A stretch of 64,000 bases of DNA from Eutypa lata (Eukaryota; Ascomycota; Sordariomycetes; Xylariales; Diatrypaceae). Below, in pieces: positions 48,964 to 61,479 of the stretch. A program made the translations under genes and the position numbers. Positions within the stretch are counted from its first letter, which is position 1. Each line of letters opens with the position of its first letter. The stretch lies in the NCBI GenBank assembly GCA_022661535.1, contig JAKULF010000004.1, positions 3,968,001-4,032,000 on the forward strand, in the 5' to 3' direction. Below the pieces are notes generated by a model, which saw only the letters and a list, made by a program, of their open reading frames with translations, ran no database searches and was not told the origin of the DNA.

Positions 48964-51900
48964 ATGGCAAGCTCTGCACGAGCAATCCCAAGGCGTCTGG
49001 GCCAATTGGCTGCTCACTCACGGATCTCATCTTCACTTCGTCCCCGAATACAGCTTTCGAAGGCGTGGATATGTCACCAATGCGCATATAGAGTGGCGAC
49101 CACGGGCCGGCGGACCTTCTCAGAAACGTCTACATCCCGCACCTTAGAAGATGTTAACTCGGTGCCGCATTCCGAGGCCTTTGCAGCTTCGTACGCGGAA
49201 CTCGATACCTTTGCCCGGCGTCATATTGGACCCGATGATAAAGACACAGCTGAGATGTTGAAAGCACTCTCGCCACCGGTAGAGAACCTGGATGCTTTCG
49301 TTGCCCAGGTCATTCCACCTGATATCCTCTCTACCAAAAAGATGGCCATCAACAAGAACGACGTGGAATTCACTGAGTCACGCCTATCCAAGGTGGCGGA
49401 TGAAGCTGGACAGCAGAACAAGATAAAAAGGAGCTTCATAGGACAGGGTTATTATGGTACTCATACTCCGGCGGTTATCAAGCGCAACGTCCTCGAGAAT
49501 CCAGCGTGGTACACGAGCTACACACCTTATCAACCAGAGATTAGTCAAGGCCGTCTGGAGTCTCTGGTCAACTTCCAAACCATGGTGACGGATCTCACGG
49601 CGCTACCCATCGCGAATGCTAGTCTGCTCGATGAAGGCACAGCGGGCGCTGAGGCTATGACGTTGTCCATGAATGCTCTGTCTTCTTCCAGGGCTAAGCG
49701 GGAGGGCAAGACATTTGTCGTCTCGAGCTCGCTCCACCGCCAGACCATTACCGTTATGCACGGACGTGCCGAAGGGTTCGGCATCCGCATTCTAGAACTA
49801 GACCTCTCGGATCCCGAATCCCATGCTCAAATCGAGGCCCTAGGTGAGGACCTGGTGGGTGTCATGGTACAATATCCCGACACGTACGGAAACGTTGAGA
49901 ACCACGAGGATCTGGCTACCTTGGTACACAAACAAGGGGCGCTGTTAAGTGTTGCCACTGACTTGTTAGCTCTGACATTGCTCAAGCCCCCTGGATTGTG
50001 GGGCGCCGATATCGCGTTTGGAAGTGCGCAGAGATTTGGAGTACCCATGGGATTCGGAGGACCACACGCTGCCTTCTTCGCCGTGCATGACAAATACAAG
50101 CGCAAAATCCCAGGACGACTAGTTGGTCTCTCCAAGGATCGACTCGGAGGAAACGCCTACCGCTTAGCTTTGCAGACGCGAGAACAGCACATTCGACGCG
50201 AGAAGGCAACTAGCAATGTGTGCACGTCACAGGCCTTGTTGGCCAATATGAGCGCTCTCTATGCCATATACCACGGCCCTGAAGGTCTTAAGGCTATTGC
50301 GGAACGGGTCGTCCGTGGAGCGAGGGTGGTCCAGGCGGCCGCGGAGGAGTATGGATTCCACACGGGAATGAATAAGGAAAGCAGCAATAGCCAGGTCTTG
50401 TTTGACACGGTCATTATTGACTTTGGCAAGCCTGAGATACAAAGTTTGTTCAAAGGACATGCTTATCGGCTCAATTTCGAAGTTCGCAGTATCGATGAGT
50501 CCGTAGTGGGTATTTCCATCGATGAGACAACGACGTTGACCGATCTCAAGAGCATCGCGCACGCGCTCAAAATTGTTCGTGTTAAAGGTGGTGGTGATGA
50601 GACACCGAATGTGGAGGAAGGAAACAAGCTCGTGCACGAGCTCCTTTCCAAAAATTCCGGACCTTTAGCCATCCCCGAGGCCTTTCAACGAACCACTAGC
50701 TTCCTAGACCATCCGATCTTCAATACGCACCATTCGGAGACCGAACTATTGCGCTACATCTATCACCTGCAGTCGAAGGACCTGTCGCTAGTCCACTCGA
50801 TGATACCCCTTGGGTCGTGTACCATGAAGCTGAACGGCACAACCGAGATGTCTCTTATCTCTATGCCTAAGTTCTCTCAAATCCACCCTTACACGATACC
50901 GACCAACGTTACCGGCTACCTCAAAGTCCTGAATAGGTTCAAGAAACAGCTGACATCCGTGACTGGCATGCACGCTGTTTCCTTGCAGCCCAACTCCGGA
51001 GCCCAGGGGGAGTTCGCCGGGCTGCGGGCGATCCGGGACTACCAGAAAGCCAACGGCAAGGGAGACAAGAAGCGCGACATCTGCCTGATCCCGGTGTCGG
51101 CGCACGGGACGAACCCGGCCTCGGCCGCCATGGCGGGGATGCGCGTGGTGCCGGTCAAGTGCGACCTCAAGACGGGCAACCTGGACCTGGAGGACCTGGA
51201 GGCGAAGTGCAAGCAATACGCGGACGAGCTGGGGGCCATCATGGTGACGTACCCGAGCACGTACGGGGTGTTCGAGCCGGAGATCCGGCGCGCGTGCGAG
51301 CTGGTGCACGAGCACGGCGGCCAGGTCTACATGGACGGGGCCAACATGAACGCGCAGATCGGGCTGTGCTCCCCCGGCGACATCGGCGCCGACGTCTGCC
51401 ACCTGAACCTCCACAAGACCTTCTGCATCCCCCACGGCGGCGGCGGCCCCGGCGTCGGTCCCATCTGCGTCAAGGAGCACCTCCAGTCCCACCTGCCCAG
51501 CGACGCGCGCATCCGGGACAATCCCAACAAAGGCGGCCATGCCGTGAGCAGCTCTAACTACGGGAGCGCGAGTATCAATCTGATTAGCTGGGCTTATAAT
51601 ACTTTGATGGGTAAGTTTTCCATATAATAAAATATTACTACATTTTCACCTTTCCTTTCCCTCCCTCTGCGCCACGCCGCGCCGCACCGCGCCGCACCGC
51701 GCCGACATTCACTGACTAACTGACTAACACTACCCAAACAGGCAGCGACGGCCTCACCCACGCGACCAAAATCACCCTCCTCAACGCCAACTACCTCCTC
51801 TCGCGGCTGCGGCCGCACTACCCGATCCTGTACACGAACGCGCACGGGCGGTGCGCGCACGAGTTCATCCTGGACGCGCGGCCGTTCTCGAAGTCGGCCG

Positions 51901-52407
51901 GCGTCGAGGTGATCGACATCGCCAAGCGGCTGCAGGACTACGGCTTCCACTCGCCGACGATGAGCTGGCCCGTGGCGGGCACCCTCATGATCGAGCCGAC
52001 CGAGAGCGAGTCCCGCGAGGAGCTCGACCGCTTCGTCGACGCGCTCATCAGCATCCGGGAAGAGATCCGCGAGGTCGAGGAGGGGACCGTCTCCCGGGAG
52101 AAGAACGTCCTGAAGATGGCGCCCCACCCCATGCGGGATATCGTCGATGGCGATGGTGGCGCTGGGACCTGGGATCGCCCGTATACCCGCGAGAAGGCCG
52201 CGTATCCGCTGCCGTGGTTGAGGGAGAAGAAGTTTTGGCCTAGTGTTGGGAGGGTTGATGATAGTACGTTTTCCCCCCTTTCTTCTTTTTATTTATCTGT
52301 CCATTTTTAAGGGGCAAGACGTGATGCTAACCCGTAAAATAGCGTACGGAGACCTTAACCTCTTCTGCACGTGTCCGCCTGTCGAGGACACCACTGGCAA
52401 TAACTAA
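48964..52407 (+). CDS. GCV2: Glycine dehydrogenase (decarboxylating), P-protein of the glycine cleavage system
   Basis: Exons 48964..51610, 51742..52263 and 52343..52407 give 1077 residues (introns 131 and 79 bp). I start at the ATG at 48964; it opens a basic, Ser/Arg-rich mitochondrial presequence ([20 protein letters not shown]). The P-protein domains follow: [30 protein letters not shown] and [14 protein letters not shown] in the N-terminal half. The PLP-binding lysine is in [16 protein letters not shown] (Lys818) in the C-terminal half. The last exon supplies the conserved [15 protein letters not shown] tail. The enzyme decarboxylates glycine and transfers aminomethyl to H-protein in the matrix. 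Codon use shifts abruptly to G/C-ending codons from about 51000 onward. Confidence 0.96.
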
Positions 52408-54295
52408 ACAGCATTTTCAGCTGCTTTACCTACAAATTCCCAAGGCTTTTGCAATTTGAGTATTTAGGGCTCAGTCTTGAGACCATAGAGTCACCACAAA
52501 CGGGCATTCATTATGCTTTGATTTCAACATCCTGTACGAAGAGAGAGAGATAGAGAAGATAAATGGAGATGGCTACGTGGATGTCATCGAGTACTTTTAT
52601 TTTTATTTTTAACTTATTATCTTTTCAACATAAAGAGAGAGACATACTATACTAGAAGAAAAGACAGGGGGCGGCTAGTGAGCTTGGATCTAATTATCCC
52701 TCACAGGTAGAAGGGATTCCTTCCACCTACATATGTGCCGGCGCATTCATCATGCATACAAACGTAACTACATCATTGCGTTATTTCAACATTTAAAGGG
52801 GGGGGGGGAAGAAAAAAAAGGGAAGATAGAGATTAGGTAGGCGCTGCTAAGATATTACATACGCACGGTCAGTCCCTTAACTGGACTAGACGGGTATGGA
52901 TGGAGGTTGGGGAGTATCGGATTTGATTGCGTACCTACATGTTGTGTTTTGTGTCTTGCGGCTCTTATTGTGTACCCAGCTCGATTTGTCGAATAAAACA
53001 ATCGTCTTGAAGGGGAAAGTATAACTCCCCCCTTTGAGGAGTATTGTTAGATGATAGATGGGCTAAGCATTATTTGGTTGAATGGGATGTGTTTGGTTTT
53101 GAACAATACAATCATATGTATATGAGAACAAACAGCGACGCCAGGTGTATTGTGATGCGTTGTATAGATGCTTGTGTTGTTTAAGCCCCAGTAGTTGGCA
53201 ATTGCTCCTAGTGAGCTAGATACACCTACCTCTAAGGAGACTATACTAGCATCTATCCAGGAGCATCCTATTGCCGCCGTGGATACCCACAAGGGCAATC
53301 CCCTCTACCAGCAGTATGCTTGTGTACATAACCTACCTACTGTGGCGGATACTACGAATGATATGGCCATATTATCACTAGTATGAGATAGTGCCAACGA
53401 TGTGGTTGGCCGTAGTTTTTGCTCTACTAATCTATATGTTATGGTGGTATTTGTGTGCCTAAATGTTTGCACATGGGGTAATGCTTATTCTTCAACTTTG
53501 CCATGGCTTAATAGGTGTCATTATGAGCTTGGTTTGCACATGCCAGGATAAGTTAAGTAGAAACTTTCATCAATATGATGGTAGCCCCAAGAAATCCGCA
53601 CAAACAGTGTATGTATTTAGGAGCTCTGGGGCCACCAGCTCTACACTAGATAGAGTTTCACTCACCACCCCCTTCACATTATCATCGTGGGTCATTTGAT
53701 ATTCTCTAATAGTATTATATATTATAATCTAGATTTTTCATAGTGGGGACTAAGCTTAATATTGTTGATCGATACTCAAAAGCTTGGACATGGCTCGCAA
53801 ACGCATAATAATGCCTATATATGTGAGGGTTCCGACCTTCTCTTTGGGAAAATTTCCTACCTATTTATTTTCCTCCTTCATAATAACCTCTAAATACCTT
53901 CTGGATTCCAAGTTGCAACCATATACACCATATATATCTCACGATCATAAGACTTCTTTACCATTACTATTTACGACATTAAAGAAACCAACACGGATAA
54001 AACGCATCACCACCATATGAAGAATATAAAAATGATCAGCCATAATATTAGCTACCTGAGCTTCGTGAAATTCCATCCGGCCTTCCTACCTACCATAGGG
54101 TGACATCTTATCACCATATATAATCGTTCATATCTCTTAAGCCTTCCTTCACATCTCTCATTACTTTCTACCTAGAACCTATTCTAGGCCATCTACGCCT
54201 TGGCATCGACTTTGAGTGGTCTAAAACTCCGACAGCGCTATACTTAATTACTGCTTCTTATATGCTTCCCAGTCAAGGTTCTCACCCAAGGCAAG
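52408..54295. other. 1.9 kb intergenic with possible coding relics
   Basis: Simple-sequence tracts include GA near 52540, a G-run at about 52799-52808 and A+T stretches. The plus strand at 53195-53390 has a 63-residue frame with ordinary codon composition, but no recognised domain and no partner exon. Confidence 0.45.
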
Positions 54296-56637
54296 ATGCT
54301 TCCTGAAAGATTAGGAAGTCTTCTAGAGAATTATACTCGAGATACAGAGATCATAACGACCTGGCTCGTGTTGACCGCTCGTTCAAATGGGTGCCCGGCA
54401 CAGTTTCTGCAGACCACGGAGAGCAAGCTGCCGGTCAGCAGCTTCCCACGGCTTGCAGAATTCATCTGCCGTAATAGAAGGACCCGATTTGTACCTATCT
54501 CGGTCTTCGACGCTCTAGAAAAGGCTATAGAGCAGCGCTCAAGGTTTTCTGAGAGACTGAGAACCACTACCTATTTCGCTGCCAACCGAAACAGTGATAC
54601 GGCCGAATCTGATCGTCGACATGACCACTTTGTGGAGCAGCTCGGCAGGGTTCAGGCAACGTTAGAGCCTTTCGTCCAGGAGTCTCATGAACCGAGCATA
54701 TATACTAACGAAACTACTGTTAACGATATTGTGAATGTGTTCACGATGCTCGAGGTTGACGACACGGTGCAAAACACTAACCAGGCTAGTAGTTCAAAGT
54801 CCATTGTACCAGGTATGATTGCTCTTTCGTCATCCAAATTATTCTCCTGTTAGATTCACATCCACTGACATGAATAGCCCGATCTTTCTATGATACCTTT
54901 CATGCGTACAAACCAGAAACACCCATAACGATCCATGAGGTCATGTGGCGATTCAAGGCTGTCCTGTCCGATATGCAACAGCTTCAAGAAGCGGTACGAG
55001 CAGCTTGGGAGGCTTATGCTGCTAAAACCTTGGACCTTGCTGCAGCGGCTATGACAGTAAATACTGCAATCAAAGTGGCGAAGAGCATAGAAGATGATCT
55101 TGTATCGTTCGTTGAGGAGTCCAAGGTCTCGAGCAACCCCGAAAACTGTCGGATAGTATCTGATGAGCTCAAACTTGCCCCCGCTGTTGCTAAAAAGCTC
55201 CTGGAACACGACAATCCCTACCTAGAACTATTCTCGATGCTCCACCATGACGTGACACGGAGGCCAGTGTCTGTGACAAATTACTTGGCACAATGGGACA
55301 ATGACCTCTATGATGAGCAGTATGACTCTTTAGACGCCGTCATGATACCAGCTTACACCACGCTGTCCGCCTTCCACTTCCGTTATACCGTGAAAGTGGA
55401 CATGCGAGGGAAAAGTATTAAAGCTGAGGAGGGAGATTTTGGGACATACGAACCGGAAGCGGACCGACAGAGTATGTCGGGAAAAGAAAAGTGGCTACAG
55501 CATAGGGCTCTCGCTATGGAGGCGATAACTGAGATCAGTGTTTTGGCCAACGGGACAGGGGGGTTCATTGCCGTCGACGAGCTTACAAATGGCATCAAGG
55601 AGCTACTCCAAGCTAAGCGTGTTCGGCTCTCGATGGTGTTTGCGCTGCAAACCCTGCTTATCGCACACCGAGTTCTGGGAGCAAAAGCCTACATGCCGTT
55701 TCTAGACTTGAGGACTTGGCTGAAGCGCACACATGGCTCTATAACCGGAGTTAGAAGTTGGCTCAGAGATACGGATGTGAGAAATACGGCTTGGGGTCCC
55801 GAACATACGAGCCAGTTGGACTAGATATTCAACTTTGTTTCTATGTTGTTAGCGGACCCCTTGAAACCCCATAAAATGGCTACAGGTGCTGGTATCCATA
55901 CAAAGGAACAGCAGTTCCTACTGCGACGCCACCCCCTGTTGAATGGCTTCTTCCTCCACTTTGGTAGATGCAACTACCAAGGGCTTTCAGCTGACGCCGA
56001 GAGCATATTTGGCGCCACCTTCTCCGTGCTGCATATATACGCTGCGGTTAAGAAATAGAGCGCAATAGACTGTCATTCGCAGCTGTTGGAAGACGTCATC
56101 CGACTCCAGGGAGCGTCGGCATTTTTCTTGGGCGGAGTCGAATGGCCGCGGTCACAACAAGGCTACCAACACCAGCTGATGTTAGACTGTGGTGGTAGGG
56201 CGACCAGCTTTGCTAGTGATTATAGGGGTGCGAGTGGCGGGCGACCAGTACCCCGGAAGGCATTGAATGAGCTTGGTCCCGTCTCCATGTTTCTCCAAGA
56301 GAAACCCAACAATCACGTATCGAGCTTGACCGCGAGTGATGTCCAGACCGTGATCAACCGGACACGAGCAGAACCAGCGCAAGCCTCCAGCCTTGGGGCA
56401 GTCCTCAAGTCCCTAAGCACTGTGTTGCACTCCGAGACTAGTGCTGTGGAATTTGATTATTTCCATGCACATCTCGAGTGTGTGCGCTTGTTGAAGCGTC
56501 TCGACGACAACATAGCTAGACAGACACCTCGTAGCGCAAGCCCTAGACCTTGGGTTCCAATACGCACTGTGCAGTTCTTTTTCTCTCCAGCTGGGTTTGG
56601 CCGACTTGATGAAGTTGCTAGGATTATTGGGAACTAG
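54296..56637 (+). pseudogene. DUF6604-domain gene interrupted by two in-frame TAG codons
   Basis: Exon 1 is 54296..54812. A 65 bp intron with an ACTGAC branch point follows, and exon 2 begins at 54878. From there one frame runs to 56637 with TAG codons at 55822-55824 and 56056-56058. The start (MLPERLGSLLENYTRDTEII...TWLVLTARSNG) is typical of the fungal N-terminal DUF6604 domain. After the second break the order HIYAAVKK-stop-SAIDCHSQLLEDVIRL keeps the family spacing as I remember it. Each TAG can be explained by a single CAG to TAG (CpA to TpA) change. Alternatively, a 48 bp intron 55777-55824 (GTGAGA donor) would remove the first stop; the only phase-correct fix for the second is a 36-57 bp intron that deletes conserved residues. 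Probably inactivated. Confidence 0.7.
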
Positions 56638-57075
56638 GACGCAAGATGCATGAAACGTATCTTGTGGCTCTCACGACTACTACTTTTGGATATTGAAGAC
56701 ATCTATACTCTCATTATGATGCTGGAATAACATCTATTTTATTGTGTTATTTTATTTTGATATAAAGTATCCATCATCTAAAAACTAGTCAATATTTAAC
56801 GACGGAACTTAAAGCCTCCTATGCAGCCAGGTCGTTCCCAAAATGAGTGACACTATCAGTAGGTGGCGGGTATCTGATGGCGGCTAATAGTGGCAATAAG
56901 GGGTAATTGTGGGAAATTATAAGGGGTGTCCTACGGTGTTAACCTGGGCTCCAGAAGTATATTAATACGTATTTAGGACTCACTACCGAGCCGCTACAGA
57001 TTCTTCTAGACAGTAACCCTGGCCGACACACAACATCCAGGAAATTCTGCTACCTGAGTCACAACCAATCTATAA
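56638..57075. other. Intergenic between convergent genes
   Basis: About 440 bp, A+T-rich near 56730-56770. No gene or RNA-like structure seen. Confidence 0.55.
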
Positions 57076-58419
57076 TTAGACCTGGTTACTAGACTTAACT
57101 ACATCAGGCCTAAGTTCAAGCTCATAGTGGTCTCCTCCGCCCCTTTCGCTCGGCACTGTAGGTCTACTCCTTTCTCCGTGTCCTAGATGCACCTCGCTAT
57201 CAGGCGTTTTGTAAAAACCAGGATTCCTAGATTCTTTCGACTTGCTGTTCCTGGGAAGACTTATGAGTGAGACGAGACTCTCGGTTGGCAAGATATGGGT
57301 GAGGATGGATCGGAGCGTTGGTCCACAGGCAGCAATAATACCGACTTGGACCTCTACGAGATTCCAGATCGAGATGCCCGTAAGGATTGCTTTCTCATAA
57401 TTAGAGGTGCGAAAAGGGGGGGAGGGGGGGGGGGAGGAGGGTTCAAAATGATTTACTAATTGCGTCTTCAGTATAACGACTTAAAGTTGCCATAATGTAA
57501 ATATATGCTTTAGCAATGGACGCGCCGACGGAACTATAGTAGATGAGCTTCTGTAAAATCATGTGGAAATAGTCAGACACATACAGCGCACCAACCATGA
57601 ATGTCAATGTTGTTAGGATCTTTCTATGAGTGCTCATTTGTAGTTTCATGACCACCGGAATCGGAATCATAAGCGTGATGAGGTCGGTGGCGATATCACT
57701 TCCGACCATCGCCCACCCACTCGGAATCGCACTTCCACAATGGTGCAGGTACTCGTCTGGCTCACCAAACAACGCCTTGAGATGAGATCCGCATTCCAAA
57801 AGGCCGGCGAGGACAAACGAGGTCGCCCATATTACAATGATGACCATCCAGACGATTAGGAAGCGACGGAACATAACTTGGGCGAAAAGCTTCCAGTACA
57901 GGAAACAGACGGAGAGTTTGATGAATCCAAGAGTCGCAATGCCTATGAGGAGGTAGCCTAGTTCAATCTTGAACCTAATAGTTAGAAGACCAGAGATACA
58001 AGAGTGGCGCAAGATCGAGGTGATATCTTACATGTTTGGCTTTATTCAACCGCCCTGTAACTGCTGTAGGATCTTCAAGCGTACCCCCAAGAGGATGTCC
58101 TAGGGCCTCAACCGCGACCCCTAGTTTGCGTCAGCATTGCTACCTATTCTAAAACTTCCAAAGCTGTACATGCCAAGATCGGACTCCCATTCGGGTACAT
58201 TATGTGACGATGAAGGATGATCTTACCATAAATCTCCAGAACAGTCAGGCCTGTTCCAAAAATCCAAGCAATGAGAATCAGCCAATCACTTAGTAGAATG
58301 CTCTGTCTTTTCCATCGTCTAGAATAAAATCTCAGACCAACGCCTAGCGTAGTAAGAATTTCCAGAATCACTGAGGCAACGATCAAGCCCGCGGGGTTAT
58401 TATATCGGAGCCCGCCCAT
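57076..58419 (-). CDS. Seven-transmembrane rhodopsin-domain (PTH11-type) membrane protein
   Basis: Four minus-strand exons, 58419..58227, 58120..58032, 57967..57457 and 57389..57076, give 368 residues (introns 106, 64 and 67 bp). Hydrophobic helices alternate with the family's hallmark pieces: RFYSRRWKRQSILLSDWLIL, LGFIKLSVCFLYWKLF, GWAMVGSDIATDLITLMIPI and, after the last intron, WNLVEVQVGIIAACGPTLR. The C-terminal tail is soluble, Ser/Arg-rich and likely cytoplasmic. Relatives include fungal PTH11-like receptors, but many are orphan plasma-membrane proteins. The last intron carries a G-run (C-run on the coding strand, about 57416-57434). Confidence 0.85.
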
Positions 58420-59774
58420 GATGAATGAACGATAATATTGGACGAGATATAAATAGTGATAACTTGGGGGATGATGTCAATACAATAAAGAGATCGTGCT
58501 ACATAGAGTTGGGTAGAATCTATGCTTATATACCAATAAGGTATAACCACTCAGTAGTTCTCAACTACCTTGGCGGAACATTTCGAGGTAATAAAAATAC
58601 TGTTTGGGGCCATGGAAAAGATCAAGTTGCAACTTCAAACTCCCACAATAAACTCATACCCCTTCCCATCAAACTAGGGTAGGCGCCTAATCGAGGTTAT
58701 ACTATATTTGTAGAAGTAGGCATATTAAGATAGCGGATACAACCCTAGAGCCAACTTCATGCCATAGGTGTCTCGAATAACAGGTCGTGACCTATGGCAA
58801 ATGGAAAAACTGTGACGTAACTAATAAAACCCAATAATATTGTCATCAAACCAACACATGCAACAATTCTGGTTGAAGTTGGCTTCCGGCAGGGAGCCTT
58901 GTAGTGGGGCTCTAGAGTAGGTGCTACTCTAGGCAGGCTGAAAGCTCGCTTAGTTAGTAACGGGAAGCCTCACGCAAATAGGAACCGACTATAAGGCTCG
59001 GGGAGAGCTTGCATGCTATCTGCCCTTGCTAGTGTTGGATAACCAACTGTATTACGCACGTCCTAATGTATCATTATTGGGACTATACTACGCATGTTGG
59101 GACACTGTCACATCAAAACATAGAGCTACCCCGCTCTTGCCCCCCTTTTATGGATAGAGTATAATGGGGGCGGCGCCTAACATGCATATTTGATGTGCAA
59201 TGTTGGCTGGCTGGCTTCCTTGCTATAGGCGCTGAGCCACAGGGTCACATTTCCGCTAGGCTGCTGCTTAATAGTCTAATGATAGTCTAAGGGTGTTGCT
59301 ATATTCTGAACCTCATGCTCTGATAGTACAATAAGAACACTTGCAGTTCGTAACGAGAAGTGGAGTCTGTGCCCCCTTTATGCATGGGGGTTATATCAAA
59401 CCAACCTCATTAAAGGCTACGTGGACGGGCGTCATTCCTATTGTGAAAGTGCTCAAGCGATTTGATTTACGATTTTACGTTCCTAACGCCGCAAGCGAAC
59501 GCGGATTGAACATAGAAGGAACATCCCGGTCAGTCACTAGCAGACTGGCACAGGTTGCAATACTCCAATAGTAACTTTAATCTATCGGCGATCATTATCC
59601 TAATTCATGTGAAGTACGAAGTAAGGATAGTGTCACACATCGTGATCTTTTTTTTTTTTTTTTTTGTTTTTTGTAATAAGTCGTGCAATGAGCATTTCTA
59701 GAGCATGTGAATTAGAGAGATCGGAGCATTATCTAAACAAGTAAATATTGAACTAATGACAACTCGCCCCCGTG
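58420..59774. other. Intergenic left flank of the putative RiPP locus
   Basis: No supported gene. Contains short related pieces GCCCCCTTTTATG (near 59140) and GCCCCCTTTATGCATGGGGG (near 59370), and a poly-T run at 59648-59664. A plus-strand frame at 59341-59571 has no motif. Confidence 0.5.
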
Positions 59775-60698
59775 TTACAATGATGGCTTAGGCTCTGTAT
59801 TGTTCTCATACCAGCTCTCTGGGGGTCCAACCAAATCATCTAACCTTGCTGCCCTCCCTTTCATCCATTCATGGAGTGAGCTCCAGTCCACACATGCATG
59901 TGGCTGGGGGACCTTCACAGTTGGCTTAAACCTACTGTGGGGGGTCCATTTGAGAGTATAGACGTTTATATCAGCATTGCACAGAACCTCCTGACGAAGC
60001 GATTCTAAACAGTGGTCGACGTGGAAGTATAATTCTTCCCAGTCTTGTTCTTCATGGTTGTAATAATAGTCAGGATGGATGTACTGTTTGAGACGTTTCT
60101 GGCTTGTATCTTAGTAGCAAACCCAATATAAATGGCTGAAGATATAAGAAAGGTATGTATAGTGTAGCCGGTTTCGAATCAGACTTACCAAGCAATGTAA
60201 CGAATGTGATATTCCTAGTCCACCAGCGTAATCGCCACCCTCGAGTCTTACAGACGTTGCATTATTAGACTGAAAGAGTTCATCTTCAGAGAACCGGATC
60301 AACGTCCCCTCTAGCAAATCATGCCAGGCCTGGTCTAATTCTGGTCGTGGCTCTCCCATAAACTTCGGAGTATCTGGATCAGCTGTGAGATATCTGTTGA
60401 CATACTTCAACGGTGCAGGCGCTGCTTCTATAATTAGTCCTATCTTGTGAATTTTGCAAGTTTACGTACAATATGGCGACATCGCACCAGGTGTGGAAAA
60501 TGGGCATGATACTGTGCTTAGTATGTATACGACCCCTCCAATTAGGAGTAAAATTATTCCCGATGAGGAAATGAGAAGCATGTAGAATCTTCGACGCCAG
60601 ATATGTTCTATCTGTGAAGTCGTTGACTCTATATCTACACTCTCGTCATGTGAACTGACGGGAACATATTGAAGTGTTGCGTCTGCGAAGAGTGTCAT
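59775..60698 (-). CDS. UstYa/DUF3328-family protein (RiPP macrocyclisation-type oxidase)
   Basis: Three minus-strand exons, 60698..60470, 60424..60189 and 60098..59775, give 262 residues (introns 45 and 90 bp). One transmembrane helix near residues 39-61 follows a short basic cytosolic tail. The DUF3328 core has KYVNRYL, AWHDLLEGTLIRFSEDEL and GGLGISHSLHC. Both diagnostic HxxHC motifs are intact: HSLHC (150-154), just before a splice junction, and HVDHC (181-185). UstYa-type proteins act in fungal dikaritin (ustiloxin, phomopsin, asperipin) and cyclochlorotine pathways, oxidising and cyclising peptides in the secretory pathway. It is divergent from a small Kex2-type secreted peptide gene 0.8 kb away. 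Confidence 0.9.
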
Positions 60699-61479
60699 GA
60701 TAGCGGTATAGCTAAAAGATCAAGAGGGCAGTGTGAGTCTTGGAATGTAGGCCAACTTTGAGTAAGATAAGAGGTAGGTAAGCAGAGATAGTGAAGGCTT
60801 CTACTACCGGGGGTGGTGTTGTAGAAGCAATCGAGTGATAATTGCAAGCTCTAAGAAGACTTGATTATACAACTGGGTGGTGTTGATAATGGGCTGGCAT
60901 GTTCGAATTGCAGTTTTCCCCGTTTGAGGTTTTGAATTACAGTCTATTTGTATCACATTAAAATATACATAATTAACTTTTATCCTCATTCGGAGCCACG
61001 CCCGGTCAACGTTGCGCTGTTTGTCGCCATCGTTAACTAACAGCATAATAAGTTCAGGTTACATGGGTATGGAGGCGGTGCCTGGATTTAGAATCAAGAT
61101 AGCGTAGTACCCACCACAATGCTACCATCATTAGGCTAACAGCACAACCGAAATAGTGGTTAGATCTTCATTTGTTCACATGTCTAACATCCACCTGGAT
61201 GGTAGGGCGCTTAGTTGCTAACATGCAAGTGCATATCTTGCCCTGAATTGTGGCACAGATTTTAAGGGGAAACCATGGCGGAGCAGAATCAAGGTGAATG
61301 TTTGCATTCCTATGTACATAGGTGATGTTGGTGCTGGATGTGATAATAACAAGTAAGTTTGCTTCTGCCGTAGATATCAAGAGGCGGCTTCCCACTCACC
61401 ATCACTGGTTTCGATCGATATTGTTCCTTTGTATCACTCATAAACCAAACGCTCGCATCAACGTAGCATAATACACAAA
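60699..61479. other. Divergent promoter region of the UstYa-like and peptide-precursor genes
   Basis: 0.78 kb between the two start codons. Short minus-strand frames (60804-61046, 61168-61395) have no motif. No clear TATA box found. Confidence 0.5.

Noticed and set aside
50788..51540. 250-residue minus-strand open frame
   Set aside because: Antisense to the conserved C-terminal half of the P-protein; produced by the G/C-ending codon bias.
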